In this document: piece after piece, positions 32,967 through 44,649 of the stretch | Layout: each line of letters opens with the position of its first letter | Position numbering within the stretch: the first letter of the stretch is position 1 | From: Cocos nucifera | Taxonomy: Eukaryota; Streptophyta; Magnoliopsida; Arecales; Arecaceae | Direction: 5' to 3' | Assembly (NCBI GenBank): GCA_006176705.1 | Contig: QRFJ01000006.1 | Location: 6,867,115-6,931,114, forward strand | DNA: 64,000 nt | Position numbers and translations under genes: made by a program | The notes under the pieces: generated by a model | What the model was told of the DNA's origin: nothing | The model's input: the letters and a program-made list of their open reading frames with translations, nothing else | Databases searched by the model: none

Positions 32967-34707
32967 TGCTATGGCAAGTGCACTAATCGATCAAGTAATA
33001 TATATATAAGTAGAGTATCGTCTCATGAGGATTGAAAAATAAGTACTAAAAAATACTTTTCTAAATTTTATTTAAAAAATTAATTTATAAGAAAATAAAA
33101 AAAATAAAAAAATAATTAAGAAATTATAAGAAAATAGAAAGGGTATAATTTTTAGAGTTGAAATCAAGAGTAGTAGAATACTAAGGCAATCGGTTCACCA
33201 ACTCAATCAATATAATATTCAAGTAATCATGCAAATTAGATCAATTTTATTTCATGTAACGGTGGAGTCTCCTAAAATATTTACTATCCTTTAGTCCAGA
33301 TGTAATAAAACTATCAATACTTATTAACTATCCTTTGATCCAGATATAATTTAAATAAATATTGATATATTAATTTTTATAAAATACTTTAATCAAAATA
33401 TACTGTGTCCAAAGTGTACTAAAATTATCGTGTGCATAAGAATCTTAATCCGATTCAAATACAAGATGTACAAATCAAGAAGTATTGACATAGAAGTACT
33501 TGATTCGTATCATCTATATCCATCAAAATAATTAGAAGATGGTCAGTATTCTAAAAGCATTAAGAATAGACTGGTATACTCCTCATGAACAAAATATAAT
33601 TCTAAAATCCAATCATACTGAATATTGCATCAAAATGATGGCTACACCTTAGCCTTAGTAAAATAAAATTAGTTCATAATATAAAGAACAAAAATAGTAA
33701 ATAAAATAGAAAACATAAATAATTCCAAACATGAACTACTTGTTAATGAATTTTGTCGTTGATCTGCTCTTGGTGTGAAGAAAATTGATAGAGAAGAGTT
33801 GCTAGCCGTGGAAGATAAATAGAGAAGAAAAGGAAGAAAGAAGTAGAGCTTCTCTATGACAAATCACAGCCTCTCTCTAATCACATAAAAACTTCTGTTT
33901 CTATTTCACCCCTTATTCTATTTGGGTACAAACCTTTAAATAGACTGAAGGGTGGTCTTTGGTAGAAATCCTGATGAAATCAGGATTAAAACTCCTGAAA
34001 TAGATCAAATAGAAGCCATCTGCTACCTAGATTATTTTTGGCTATTGGATTAGGATCCAACGCCCTAAGATCACCTCAAAATTCTTGATTTAATTTTCAG
34101 ATCAAGTCAGCTTGAATTATAACCATTGGATCATGCTAATGATTGCTTTTGGACCATCAGATGACACACAAGAAGTCTGAGCTATTTAAATCAACCTGGA
34201 AACCACCACAGCTGTTGGATCTTGACTGGCAGCCATCTCAATCGTCAGATTTTGCCTAAATCATCATCATTCGCCTGTGTGAACCACCCATAGATCGAGC
34301 TTTGTGCAGAGTCTGCCCAATCGCCGCTTGTCGTGCCAAGTGAAATGCCCAAAATATCTCAAGCTGTGCATTGTATATGTCCACATGAGTCGTATGGTTT
34401 CCTGACGTCATGGTGATGTCAGGCTGGGCCGGTTCGAATGCGAATGGATTGCGGTCGGGCTAAGTGTTCTGAGCCGGTTTGGACTGAACTAGCCGACTTT
34501 CTTTTTTTTTTCTTTTTTTTTGAATTTTCATTCTGAATCTAAATAAAATCCGATTTGCTTCAATTTTTTTTAAACCAGAAAATCGAGCTTTTTTCATTAG
34601 CAACCATCTTTCCTATAAAAGATAAATAAAAACATCAATTTTTTAAAAAATAAGATAAATTATTTTATTTATTAATGTTTTTATTAGTATATTTATGATA
34701 CTTATCA
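32967..34707. repeat. LTR-like or solo-LTR sequence
   Basis: It begins TGCTATGGCAAGTGCACTAA and soon reads GTAGAGTATCGTCTCATGAGG, a start typical of one widespread class of plant LTRs or large retroelement derivatives. It ends TTTATGATACTTATCA at 34707. No coding region lies between. The 5-bp flanks (TCTAT and CTTCT) do not match, so the borders or the solo-LTR idea may be wrong. Contains T-rich tracts at 34500-34530. Confidence 0.4.
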
Positions 34708-35667
34708 CTTCTCTTAAATGATTCTTCTTAGATTCGTGGTACTTCGAGATGAGATTGAATAGAGATTTCGAACAAGAAGGAAATGCAACATCCACCGCTA
34801 CTTTAGCTGCTATCTAAAAGCAATTCTTAAGAACCGACCGAGCCATTTTTTAACTTCTCTATCTAACAACTACAAGAAGAGAGAGAGGTAAACCCATTCA
34901 GAGACACACCATTATTAAGAAAATAAAAAATATTGGGAAACAAAACAAAGAATGATAAAAATTAAAAATAAAATATCGTACACGTTTGCCTTACCTCTAT
35001 CTGTGTCTGCCACCTCTATCATCATCATTGTTGTTGAAGAGTTTGCTGAAGAGCAGTGCTGCAGTCATCGCTGCTAGTAGCATGAGGTAAATCATGCTAA
35101 AATAGGCCGTCGGAGGTACTCGAAGAGAGAAAAAAGATAGAAAGATGGAAAATCCTATTTGGGGGAGAATACGGCATTTGAATTGGAGGTATTTTCATCT
35201 CATCAGGGTTAAAACCTAAATCTCTATTAAGAATGGACCGAGAATTATAATTTGAGTCAACAGACCTTAAAAGTTAAAGTCCGATCAAATTTTGGACCGG
35301 ACCTCAAAAACCTCTAAAATTTTTTCATATTTGCTATGATACCCTTATACTTTTTAAATTTAGGAAAAGTGGATGACTAAGTTATTGAGTATTAAATGAT
35401 GGGGACATTGAAAATGAAAATGAGATATTTTAGGCATAAAATTAATTATCTACTTAACCAACTGATGAAAAAATGATTTAGCCATCTTCTAGATGGATAA
35501 GATTTTTTTTTATTTTATGGATAAATACTTTCTAAAAAAAATAATTTTTTCATCTTGAAAAATATGAAAACATAAATAAATTGATTAAAAAAATAGTTTA
35601 ACTTTTTCATGATATTTATGCATAAAAGAACGGGCCTTAATTCTAGAAATAGGATAAAGGAGAAGAG
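34708..35667. other. Intergenic sequence with no supported gene
   Basis: Contains a short minus-strand patch (about 35090-34990) with an open Met/Leu/Ala-rich stretch ending in a run of Asn and Asp, perhaps a 5' exon of the decayed TE gene at 30945-32590. The remainder is AT-rich and unassigned. Confidence 0.35.
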
Positions 35668-36305
35668 TAATGCTTTCTATACCGCATGCGGTGTAGAAAA
35701 AATGACGTGGAGTGCACCTGATGATCCCATTGGAATATGTAACCATACTTTCCAACATGTATTTAATATTCTACGGCGCTAAAAATTTTGAATGACGAAG
35801 ATGCTTCTTTTCAAAAATTATGACATCTCTTCATAAAAATTATGACATCCCTGCAGAAAATATAGCATTTTCTTCAGAGTATCATAATTTTTGTAAATAA
35901 ATATCATAATTTTTATTTAGAGATGTCATAATGCTGTTTCCATACATATTCATTATTTTTTTCTTGTTCCTTTATGCCGTATTATGATATCTCTATATAA
36001 AAATTATGAGATCCATTCATAAAAATTATGATACTTTGAATAAAATGCTATATTGCAGAGGTGTCATAATTTTTGTAAAGGTGTGTCATAATTTTTATGA
36101 ATAAAATGCTATATTTTCTACAGGATATCATAATTTTGTGAAGGGATGTCACAATTTTTGAAAAAAAAATATTTACGTCCTCCAAAATTTTAAGCGCTGT
36201 AGAACATTAAATGCACCTTGAAAGTAGTGGCTACATGTTTTAATAGGATTATCCGATGCAATCCATGTCGGTTTTTCTACACCACATGCGGTTTAATAAT
36301 ACTAG
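35668..36305. mobile_element. MITE with long terminal inverted repeats (~640 bp)
   Basis: The left end (ACCGCATGCGGTGTAGAAAA at 35681, then ACGTGGAGTGCA, ATTTAATATTCTACGGCGCT near 35765) is repeated inverted at the right end (AGCGCTGTAGAACATTAAAT at about 36191, TTTTTCTACACCACATGCGG ending 36291). The arms are at least 120 bp. The middle holds repeated TATCATAATTTTTGTAAAG in both orientations. No ORF. Exact ends and target duplication are not certain. Confidence 0.75.
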
Positions 36306-36346
36306 TGAAGGCTATAGTGTTTGCTTTTTGCAAAATAACAATCCCC

Positions 36347-36659
36347 ACCTTCCTCTTCGTACTGAACTCCATGCGGCCTCGAGCGGCCCACTACCAGATG
36401 GTATGGCCATCACCATCAATTAAGCTCCGTCTATAAAAAGACATCCTTCAGATATATTTTCTTTAAGCTCTAAGTTCTCTTTTTCTTTCCAAAATTCTGC
36501 TAAACTCTTTTCTAAGCACTCCATTTCTATTGGTTAGAAGAGCTGATTTGATCGTCGGAGAGTTCTGCCGAAGCCACCACCACCGACTCCAAATGAAACT
36601 TTTTTATACAGGCCATCGGCGGCAACCTCGTCCTCCTCGACTCCAGCTCAATCCGGTGG
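36347..36659 (+). repeat. Truncated Gypsy LTR remnant (same family as 46790-47980)
   Basis: It aligns with the 3' third of the Gypsy LTRs: CCTCGAGCGGCCCACTACCA, then TATAAAAA at 36432-36439, AGAGCTGATTTGATCGTCGG, and GACTCCAGCTCA. The first ~800 bp of the LTR and its last ~35 bp are missing. Confidence 0.8.
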
Positions 36660-37164
36660 AACTCCTCTTACTTAAAATATCAGGCTTCATAACAATACAT
36701 AAAACCGTATGGTGAGATTTTACAAATCTCTGAAGTAAATGGAAGCCTTCAAACTTGGAGAAATTAACCATATTCTTCATATATGTAGCTAATGAGACAA
36801 TGCTCAAACTGAAGGTCCATCCAATACTTAAATATGAATAAATAAATACAAAAAACCGACTGAACGGTAATGAGAATGATGGCTATAATAACTTGCTACC
36901 GGAAATCTAATGCTGCAGTATCTGAGTTATGTCATCAAAATATCGAATATCATTCTCCAATGTTTTAAAAGGGAAGAAGCTCCAGGAGCATGCTCTGCAA
37001 TGCCCTGCTTCTTCACCTCAAAAACAAAACTCCTGCCATGAAATTAGATTTCAAACGCTGCATAACTTCAGCCGCTGCATGACTCAACCCAACTGCATTC
37101 CCAAAGCCTGCAATAAACCAACCTGCCATGGCATATTGGTTCCCAATGACTGCAAGTGAAATTT
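36660..37164. other. Intergenic sequence with no supported feature
   Basis: Mixed-composition sequence. Short ORFs are present, but none looks like a known protein. Confidence 0.4.
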
Positions 37165-37614
37165 TAGGTGTTGCATCTTAAATACAGATATAAATGAGTC
37201 AAACTACTCGTAAGCTACTCAAGCTCGACTCGAATTCAAGCTTGTCTTTATTATCAAATTCGAATCAAATTCGAATAGCTTTTCAAGTCGAGCTCTAGCA
37301 TCAAAATACTCGATTTGAAAGCTCGCAAACCTATTCGAATATATATATATATATATAATATTTTTTTATTTATAATATATATATTAATATATATATTATT
37401 AATAAGATAAAATTAGATTTTAAGATCAAATATAGCTCGATTCATATTCGAATCGAACCAAGTCGATCTCAAGCTTTGTCTATCTTTTAGTAAGTCTAAT
37501 TCGAGCTTCGGATATTAAGACTCGATCTAGCTGAATTTTGATCCAGAATATTTTGAATCGAGTTGAGTTCGAGCTTTCGATTACTCGACTTGGCCCGACT
37601 CGATTACATTCCTA
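37165..37614. mobile_element. Possible hAT-type non-autonomous element rich in CGAG/CTCG motifs
   Basis: The right end reads GACTCGATTACATTCCTA, inverse TAGGAATGTAATCGAGTC, a common plant hAT end. A left candidate is TAGGTGTTGCA at 37165. The interior repeats CTCGAATTC, TTCGAATC and GAGTTCGAGCTTTCGA in both orientations, with an (AT)n tract at 37341-37360. The 8-bp flanks do not match, so the left border is tentative. Confidence 0.45.
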
Positions 37615-37660
37615 ATCTTGACAAAAAGAGACAGCCATGCTAAAACAAAACAATTACCAA

Positions 37661-37722
37661 GAATAGTTGAATGGTCCGAAAGAAGGCATCTGAATAGTTG
37701 AATGGTCCGAAAGAAGGCATCT
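37661..37722. repeat. Perfect 31-bp tandem duplication
   Basis: The unit beginning GAATAGTTGAATGGTCCGAA and ending GAAGGCATCT occurs at 37661-37691 and again at 37692-37722 without a mismatch. A recent slip duplication in intergenic DNA. Confidence 0.95.
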
Positions 37723-38124
37723 GCATAAAACCTGATGAATATAAAAGAATATATGGTTATCCATTGCAGCTGCATGATATATCATCTTTTTTGGGTTGCA
37801 TGCAGCTAAATGCTTCAAGGCTGCAAGCTGCAAATTCAAGCATCATGTTAAGAAGGGACGGTCATTCTTCTCTCTAATTTGGGGGTCACCCAAGACTTAA
37901 CCCTGGAAATGGTGGTACATGACATAATCAACTAAAAAGGAAAAAACGAAATCAAGCGCTACATCAACTACTAAGCAAACTATAAGGTCAGTTCTGCTAG
38001 AGCTCATTACAAATCAATAAATAATGAAAAAAAGAAAAGTTGCACTGTCACAGTTTCTTCACAAAGCCACAATATGGGAGCTGAAGTATTCAACAAAATT
38101 ACAAGAAAGAATAAGCATAACCAG
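37723..38124 (-). other. Region downstream of the DnaJ gene, probably including its 3' UTR
   Basis: No ORF. On the minus strand the first ~200 bases after the stop are T-rich (TTCTTTCTTGTAATTTTGTTG, TTATTTATTGATTTGTAATG), as expected for a plant 3' UTR with diffuse polyadenylation signals. The end of the transcript cannot be fixed. Confidence 0.4.
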
Positions 38125-41100
38125 TCAAGAAGGAGCTAACAACTGCTTGATGCCTGCCTTTTGCTCTGGTGTAAGTTTAGAGGGGAACTTGATTTGAAAT
38201 TTAATCCTCAAGTTTCCTTTCTTAGATGGCTCTTTTGTAATTGGCATCCCTTCACCTTGAACAATTTCCTCATAAGTGGGGCTGATTATGGTATTGATGG
38301 GTATGGTTAGACTTCGACCATCAAAAGTTGTCAGCTGTACGATGTAACCTGTGAGAGCTTCAACAAGTGAGATCTTCTGGGTGACGATCAAATCATTTCC
38401 TTCCCTCTTAAAGATGCCATGAGGTCTTTCATCAATGATGAAAACCAGATCTGCAGGTACTAAATTGCGCTGCTCATTGCCTTTCTCTGGAAATGTAATC
38501 TTTGTACCCTTCTTCCAGCCAGGCTTGATATCAATAGTCAAAATCTCCTCCACACTAGTCGGCCTCCTACAAAAGAAATGTATAGGATATCAACCAGATG
38601 ATTGGCTTTCCTCCTATGTTGTAGTGCTATGGAACTCTCTCCGCGGCAATTATGATAATTACTAAGTATAAACAACAGGGCCTTTCATCTCAAACTGAGG
38701 CATAAACAAATTTGCAGGATGCAGGAGTCCAACCCACCCACCGCCTCCTCCCAACAAACGACGACAACAACAAGAACAACAACAACAACAAAAAGGCACT
38801 CACATTCCCAAAACGGGTTATACATTTTCTTAGATTTGGAGATAAATAAATATAATATAATCTCTTTTTTGGATAAATAGAAAATATAGGATAGGGAGCA
38901 ATAAAAAGCAAGGGTAACTGAATTCCACCAGACAGATTCATCAACAACAAAATTAAATCTCTCCAATTCATTTTTATCTAGAGATCAACCAATTTTGTGA
39001 TGTATGCCAGTATTTCCAATAGAGACATTAACTTGGAACAACCTCCGACTGACGCTACAGATAATCTGAAAAAGGTGGGTGTGCAATTTACCTTTGTCTA
39101 ATTATTTGTTTTGGCATATGAGATTGTGGTTAAAGAAAAAAAATAATTTAAGCAGTATACTGAATTAACACTGCAGTACCCATGTGGTAACCACGCATAC
39201 CTCTTGTATAATGACAACTGCACAAACTGGAGAGCTACAATTATAGCTTGGTTGGAGTAAAATCACATCGCATACATGTAACATTACCAAGTACAGAAGC
39301 TGATGGACATAGATTCAACAGCCAAAAGTTTTTATGTTCTAGTGGCTTGTCCAGATTCAATCTTCAACCAGATGAATTTAGAGCAGGGGTGAGCAGAATT
39401 CAGGAGTTGTTTGAAGAAAAGCTTTTGCTCCTAGAGATAATCATGCTCTTTAAATATTTAAGAGAAATGTCATCTTATCAATATGGTATCATGAAGCACA
39501 CTGGAGCATTTCATCCTCAACTTTCTAATGGTAACCTAGGTGACATGCTTCCCCCCCAAAGATGTGGCAGCCTTGTTAACCAGAGAAGAGTTCAAAGATT
39601 AAGTTAAAATCACTTAAAAGGATGGGCAAGGCATCATAAATTTTGTAAGAATAAATCTGAAGGTGCTATTAACTAATCTGGACGGCTCCCTTATTAATAT
39701 GCCAAAACTGAATAGTGATAGGAGCTAATATAGAAAATTGTATCATGTGCACATTCAAGAGGTGACAAAAGATGCTACAGAAATGGTATGAATGTTTTGT
39801 CTATTGCACTGGGTGGAAAACCTCAGTCAAGTACATGGAGCTTGAAATTGTGTTCGGGTATTTGCCAATACTGACTGAAAATGCATTGTCAATACAATGA
39901 ACTAAGCACAAGAAGTAACTTTTAATCACCCAATAATTGATTTAGAACATTTTGACCAAGTTCAAGGCCAAAATGCTTAATGCTAAATGCTCCTAAATCA
40001 TTCTTAATGCTAAATGCTACAAAGGTGAGATCACATGATTATGACAACCAGATCTGAAAGAACTCGATGTCCTGATATATTTATCTCTAAACCACAAGCA
40101 AACTTAAACATATCAAAGGAAGTCAAATGAAAATCAGGAAACAGTAAGAAACCCAAAACCCAACCCCCTCCCCTCTCCCCACCCAAAAAAAAAAAAGGGA
40201 ACCTAAATCATTCTATTGATGCTATGAAGATGCGATCACAAGATTACAACCAGATCCAATGTCCTGATATATTTATCTCAAAAGCAGAAGCTAACTTGAA
40301 CATATCAAAGGAAGTCAAATGAAAATCAGGAAACAGTAGAACCATCATCATAAGGCTTATGGTCTATATATGAATCAGTGTTCAGATTGATCAATTGAAC
40401 TTATAAGTCACACCTCTAATGGCTTATATATGCGACATTTAGCCAGCATCAGCAATTGATGCTCACTTATATTATATGTGTTTAGCCTCTTCATTACTAA
40501 TATCTCGTAAGAAACATATTAGCACTTAATTCTTTTGATCACTAATCCAAATTTAACAACGCATATGACTGAACACTTTCCATGCAAAGTAAAACTGTAT
40601 CAGCGAGACACCTTCTACCAGTGTATGACACTAACATACCTACTTTGGCGTAGGCAACACTCGTGTGGATTATAAGGACAAAATGTGTCGTCAATTTTTG
40701 TGCCAACTTATGTACTCAATACAAGTGGTAAGAATATAATTCATGCATAAGGAATCAAATGACCAAATATGGCCTTTAGTTAAGTTCAAGTGAAATAAAC
40801 ATATATAATTATCACTGTTATGTGTTGCACGAACAAAACCTACTCCATGCTCCCCAAGTTGCAAAACTTAAGGGGCCATAGATTGGAATGTAAGAAAAGA
40901 AAAGGAACTAACACTCGTGACTAATAAAATAAAAAATCTTATTTTCAGAGTTATGAATGAGTTAATATGAGCTACAAAATGTATATCCAGAATTTTTTTT
41001 CACAAAATTATTTTTTGTAAATTTTTTTTTTTTCAAAAATGAGTTCACACTCACTGAAGCTCAAGTCAAATTTATATAATTAGCAAAATAAGGACAAGGC

Positions 41101-43594
41101 AATGCAAAGTTTAATGAATTCTTATACGAATGCACAAAGCATATTTTATAACTTAATATATACCAGCAATTAAACATGAAAAAGTGGACCAGTTGAAATG
41201 AATAATATTATTTACAATAAACTTAGACAAAGTGGCATGATATCATTCGTTTGCAAGCATGAAATCCTTTAAACACTTGAGTTAGCAAAGGGAAGTAGCA
41301 ATTATGGACAGTTATTTTTAGATAAGAAGTGGAAGCATAAAAATACTGAAATCAGTAGTCAGACAAAAATCAACAGAAGCCATAGCTGAATAAACAGGAA
41401 AGCTAAATGTTACATTCATAGTCTCAGAGTTGGAGCAGGATGACTTAATATGCATTATAGAAGTAGATGAATGGATAAGTTTGTAGGGTAAAGTTCACCT
41501 AAAAATAATGAGTTTGCGATAACAGCTGTAATAGGCCAGCAAGTTGAATTGACATACTGTCAAGCCAGGGTATCATCACCATGCCTAAAGCATTCAGTTT
41601 CATGGACCAAATTGTACAAATAGCAGCACCCTTCAACATAAAAAAACTATATACTTGAACAAGTTTGAAAGACACAAATGACATGTTCGATTGCTCTCTA
41701 GTCAAAAATTGTATGGCCAAAACACTGAACCATACATTTGACTTGACAAATCATACATCTCAAATCATCTATTTATCTCAGATAAGCATGTTGGCAATTC
41801 TAAACATCATCATAGGAAGCACCATATCAACAATTCTATCTAATATACTAACATCAAAGCATGCATATGGTATGGTAATAAAGCCGAAGAACGCATATGG
41901 TATGGTAATAAAATCAAAGAATCTCAAGATTTTTAAAACCATAACCATATATAATTTGACTTTAACCATCAAGTATGAGATGAAAAAATTTAAAGACTTC
42001 ACACAAGAAACTCTGATCATCGGGACTCTACACAAAATACTACAAATCATCAAGATAATAAATGATACATTGCCGCAAAATAATATGCATCTCCATGCAC
42101 CATGTCAAAACTATACCGAGTCCACTTTTTACCAGATGTTATCTATCCACTACACAGCTAAAATGTTGAGCATCCTGCTTATATGTTGTCAATGTAGACT
42201 GCTGTCAACAATACTATAGAAACATAGACTGTAGACCATGTCGTTGATAAGGCATGTAACCTCTCATGCCCATAGGTGTAGATGCATTGTGGATTGTAAC
42301 CAGTAATCATCAATAGTCTCTCATGCAATAGCTCTCAGCATAGCTGAGTGGATCTGGTGCCACTTTGGGATTAATTCTGTGGCTCGTCTCATTTTAATTT
42401 GTATATTTAGGACAATATTTAAAAATGCTACTATTTCTTGTGAGCACATAGTTATACAGAAAGTAATATGCAGTGCCGTCACCCACTTGAGATATCAATG
42501 CCATGTAGAAAAACTGAAAACCTACTTATTAAACTGAAAACCACCTAAGATGCAATAATGCTGTACAGCATTGTAGTTTATTAAAGCTTATCAAACAGTG
42601 CATTAAGATGCAAGAAAAATCTTCAAGCAGATATCCAATATACCAAATCAACGGAACTCTGTTTCCCCTGGAGATACTGGGTTCTGAACCAAATTTATTG
42701 GGCCAACAACATAAGGATACCATATAATACAATACGGTAGTTCCATCAACCTAATTCCTGGGTTGAGCTAAATCTCATTACAATGATGCAATGCACAAGA
42801 TATACAATTATATAAGAGAATCAAAACAACATGAACGGCAAAAAGAATTTGATGAAGAAATTGAGAAATTCAACTCACCCATTGGAGTCCATCACATCCC
42901 TCGAGATCCTCATTTTCTTCGTCTTCCCCTTGTATAGATCCTCAAGGCTACAAACCAATGTCCGCTCGATCTGCGGCGCCTTCCTGGCGAACGCCTCCGC
43001 GCCTCCTCTCCCTCCCCCAAACGCAGCGAATATATCCTCCCCAAAGATGCCTCCGGCGAACGGAGCACCACCGCCGCGTGACCCACCGGTGGCAGCGTCC
43101 CCCATCCCCCGGCCGCCGCCGGCCCCGAACGGGCTGGAGAAGCCGAAGAACTCGGAAAAGATCTCATCGGCGCTCCGGGGGTTGAACCGGAAATGGGCAG
43201 CCCCGCCGGGGAACCCCGAGGCCCCGCCGGTAGGCGGGGGGACCTGTCCCTTAAGCCCGTCCTCTCCATACTGATCGTAGATCGCCCTCTTCTGCGGATC
43301 GCTCAAAACCTAATTTCAGGAGGGGGAAAAAACCAACAACGGATCAAGCTCTAGGGTTTAACGTAGGGTTTTTGGCCAACGAGAGGAGAACAAAGAATCG
43401 AAGAGAGAGAGAGAGAGAGAGATACGAACATCGTAGGCTTCGGAGATTTGCTTGAACTTGGCCTCGGCGTCTTTCTTGTTGTTGGGGTTCTTGTCGGGGT
43501 GCCACTTCATGGCGAGCTTGCGGTAAGCCTTCTTGAGGTCGTCATCCTTGGCGTTGCGGTCGACGCCGAGGGTCTTGTAGTAATCTACCCCCAT
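38125..43594 (-). CDS. DnaJ/HSP40 co-chaperone, class B (type II), 345 aa, three exons
   Basis: Exons: 43594-43430, 43309-42879, 38566-38125 (1038 nt with stop). A J protein that delivers clients to Hsp70 and stimulates its ATPase, probably cytosolic (no signal peptide or membrane segment). Residues 1-~70 are the J domain (MGVDYYKTLGVDRNAKDD..., HPD at 32-34). Residues ~80-165 are Gly/Phe-rich, without the four CXXCXGXG zinc motifs, hence class B. CTD I begins near IERTLVCSLEDLYKG; GWKKGTKITFPEKGNEQ, GNDLIVTQKISLVEALTGY and the end LTPEQKAGIKQLLAPS mark the peptide-binding domains and C-terminus. Length fits the family. Splice joints: GAT/GTTCGT...TTAG/GTT (phase 0; the donor is weak) and ATGG/GTGAGT...TGTAG/GAGG (phase 2). 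Exons 1 and 2 are GC-rich, exon 3 is AT-richer. All frames are open, so this looks functional. Confidence 0.95.
38567..42878 (-). other. Intron 2 of the DnaJ gene (4.3 kb)
   Basis: Bounded by GTGAGT (donor, minus strand) at 42878 and TTTTGTAG (acceptor) at 38567. The contents are AT-rich intron DNA with no convincing extra exon: the protein reads straight from DSNG to RPTSVEEI as in relatives. It includes a (AAC)n/(ACG)n microsatellite at 38755-38792, C-rich and A-rich runs at 40164-40197, a diverged duplication near 40.0-40.35 kb and a 30-bp duplication at 41863-41922. Confidence 0.88.
39990..40345. repeat. Diverged direct duplication inside DnaJ intron 2
   Basis: Two copies, about 39990-40152 and 40203-40345, share CCTGATATATTTATCTC, ACATATCAAAGGAAGTCAAA and GAAAATCAGGAAACAGTA in the same order. 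A C-rich/A-rich low-complexity patch lies between them. Confidence 0.8.
43310..43429 (-). other. Intron 1 of the DnaJ gene (120 bp) with a (GA)n tract at the donor
   Basis: The conserved reading QISEAYD-VLSDPQKR demands a phase-0 intron from GTTCGT at 43429 to TTAG at 43310. A (CT)n run on the minus strand (GA on plus, 43401-43422) starts about 8 bp after the donor. The donor GTTCGT departs from GTAAGT/GTGAGT. Confidence 0.8.
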
Positions 43595-43705
43595 CTCCTC
43601 TTCCTCTTCTCAGCCCCTATCTCTTCCTTCCTCCTCCCTTTAAATCTCCATCCGTCGAGCGCTACGGTTTGTAGTTCAACGCCGAGCACGCGACAGGCCT
43701 TTTAT

Positions 43706-43713
43706 CCTTTATA
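43706..43713 (-). promoter_or_regulatory. Candidate TATA box of the DnaJ gene
   Basis: The minus strand reads AATATAAAGG about 115 bp upstream of the ATG, a reasonable distance for a short 5' UTR. Confidence 0.4.
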
Positions 43714-43739
43714 TTGTCTGCAGGCTCGCCTGTCTCTTT

Positions 43740-44645
43740 AATTATGCTTATTTTTATTTATAAAAAAATATTAATCTAAACACTTGGTTTTCCGAGTTTT
43801 TAGTTGGATCTCTTAAATTCTGATCCAATATTATCTTTTCATCCACCTCAATTGAATTGATGTCGCTGCATGTAGTGCGTAAAATTGGGAAGACAATTTT
43901 AGGATTAAAATATATTTTATTTGTTAAAAATTAGATTAATATTTATTTAAACTTTTTTTTTTTTCCCTTCTAACCATCCAAATACCACTAAATTATTAGT
44001 TGAACCAAACCTGCCAGACCAATCCAATATACCGCGTTAAAAAAAAAAAAAAAGAGCGATAAAAATCAGACGGTGATCTCTACTCACAGGATCCGATTGA
44101 TGTTGATTGAGATCGTGAATCCGGATCTAGAGCTGGAGGTGATGAGGGCGTTGCCGATGTGTTCGATGATGGCAGGGCAGCCAAAGAGGTTGTGGAGATT
44201 CGTGGAGATGATTGTTGATGGAGGCATGGACCAGCATAGTCGTAATGTTGGAGGTGGTGGGGAAAGGGCGGAGTTGGCGAAGGCACAAGTGGTGGTGGGG
44301 ACAACAGATGGGTGATAGGAGGGGCCGTGGGACCGGTAGAAGACAAGGGGTGAGGAATGTGCGAGCGGTGTGGTAGAGATTTGGGGGACTTCTCTATATA
44401 ACCTCGTGGCAGTGGTAGGGGTCGGGCAGATCGGAGAGGTGGTGGTAGAGGACGGGAATGCAAAGTGAGCACCGGCGATGACGGCGCTGTTGCGCCAAAC
44501 GGAGGGTGGGAGGGAAGTATTGGTGGAGCTTGTTTTTTTTTTTTTTTTTTTCTTTTGAATATGATATATGGTGCTTCCGGATTGGACCGATCTACCACTG
44601 GCCGATCCGATACGATTAATATTTTCTCCTCCAAAACCCAAGTCG
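43740..44645. other. Intergenic DNA between DnaJ and the P450 fragment
   Basis: AT-rich to about 44060 with an A13 run at 44039-44053, then GC-rich G/GT-biased sequence, then a T18 run at 44529-44550. The long minus-strand open frame here (44790-44080) is Pro/Ser/Thr-rich, resembles nothing I know, and is best explained by composition. Confidence 0.4.
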
Positions 44646-44649
44646 GGGA

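Noticed and set aside
32962..34712. 5-bp target duplication around the LTR-like sequence
   Set aside because: The flanks TCTAT and CTTCT do not match; the solo-LTR call is left at low confidence.
38685..38971. Two 93-aa minus-strand hydrophobic ORFs in DnaJ intron 2
   Set aside because: They cover a (AAC)n/(ACG)n repeat and lack any family resemblance; the protein reads continuously across the intron without them.
42875..43306. Antisense and alternative-frame ORFs over DnaJ exon 2
   Set aside because: Shadows of a GC-rich, Gly-rich coding exon.
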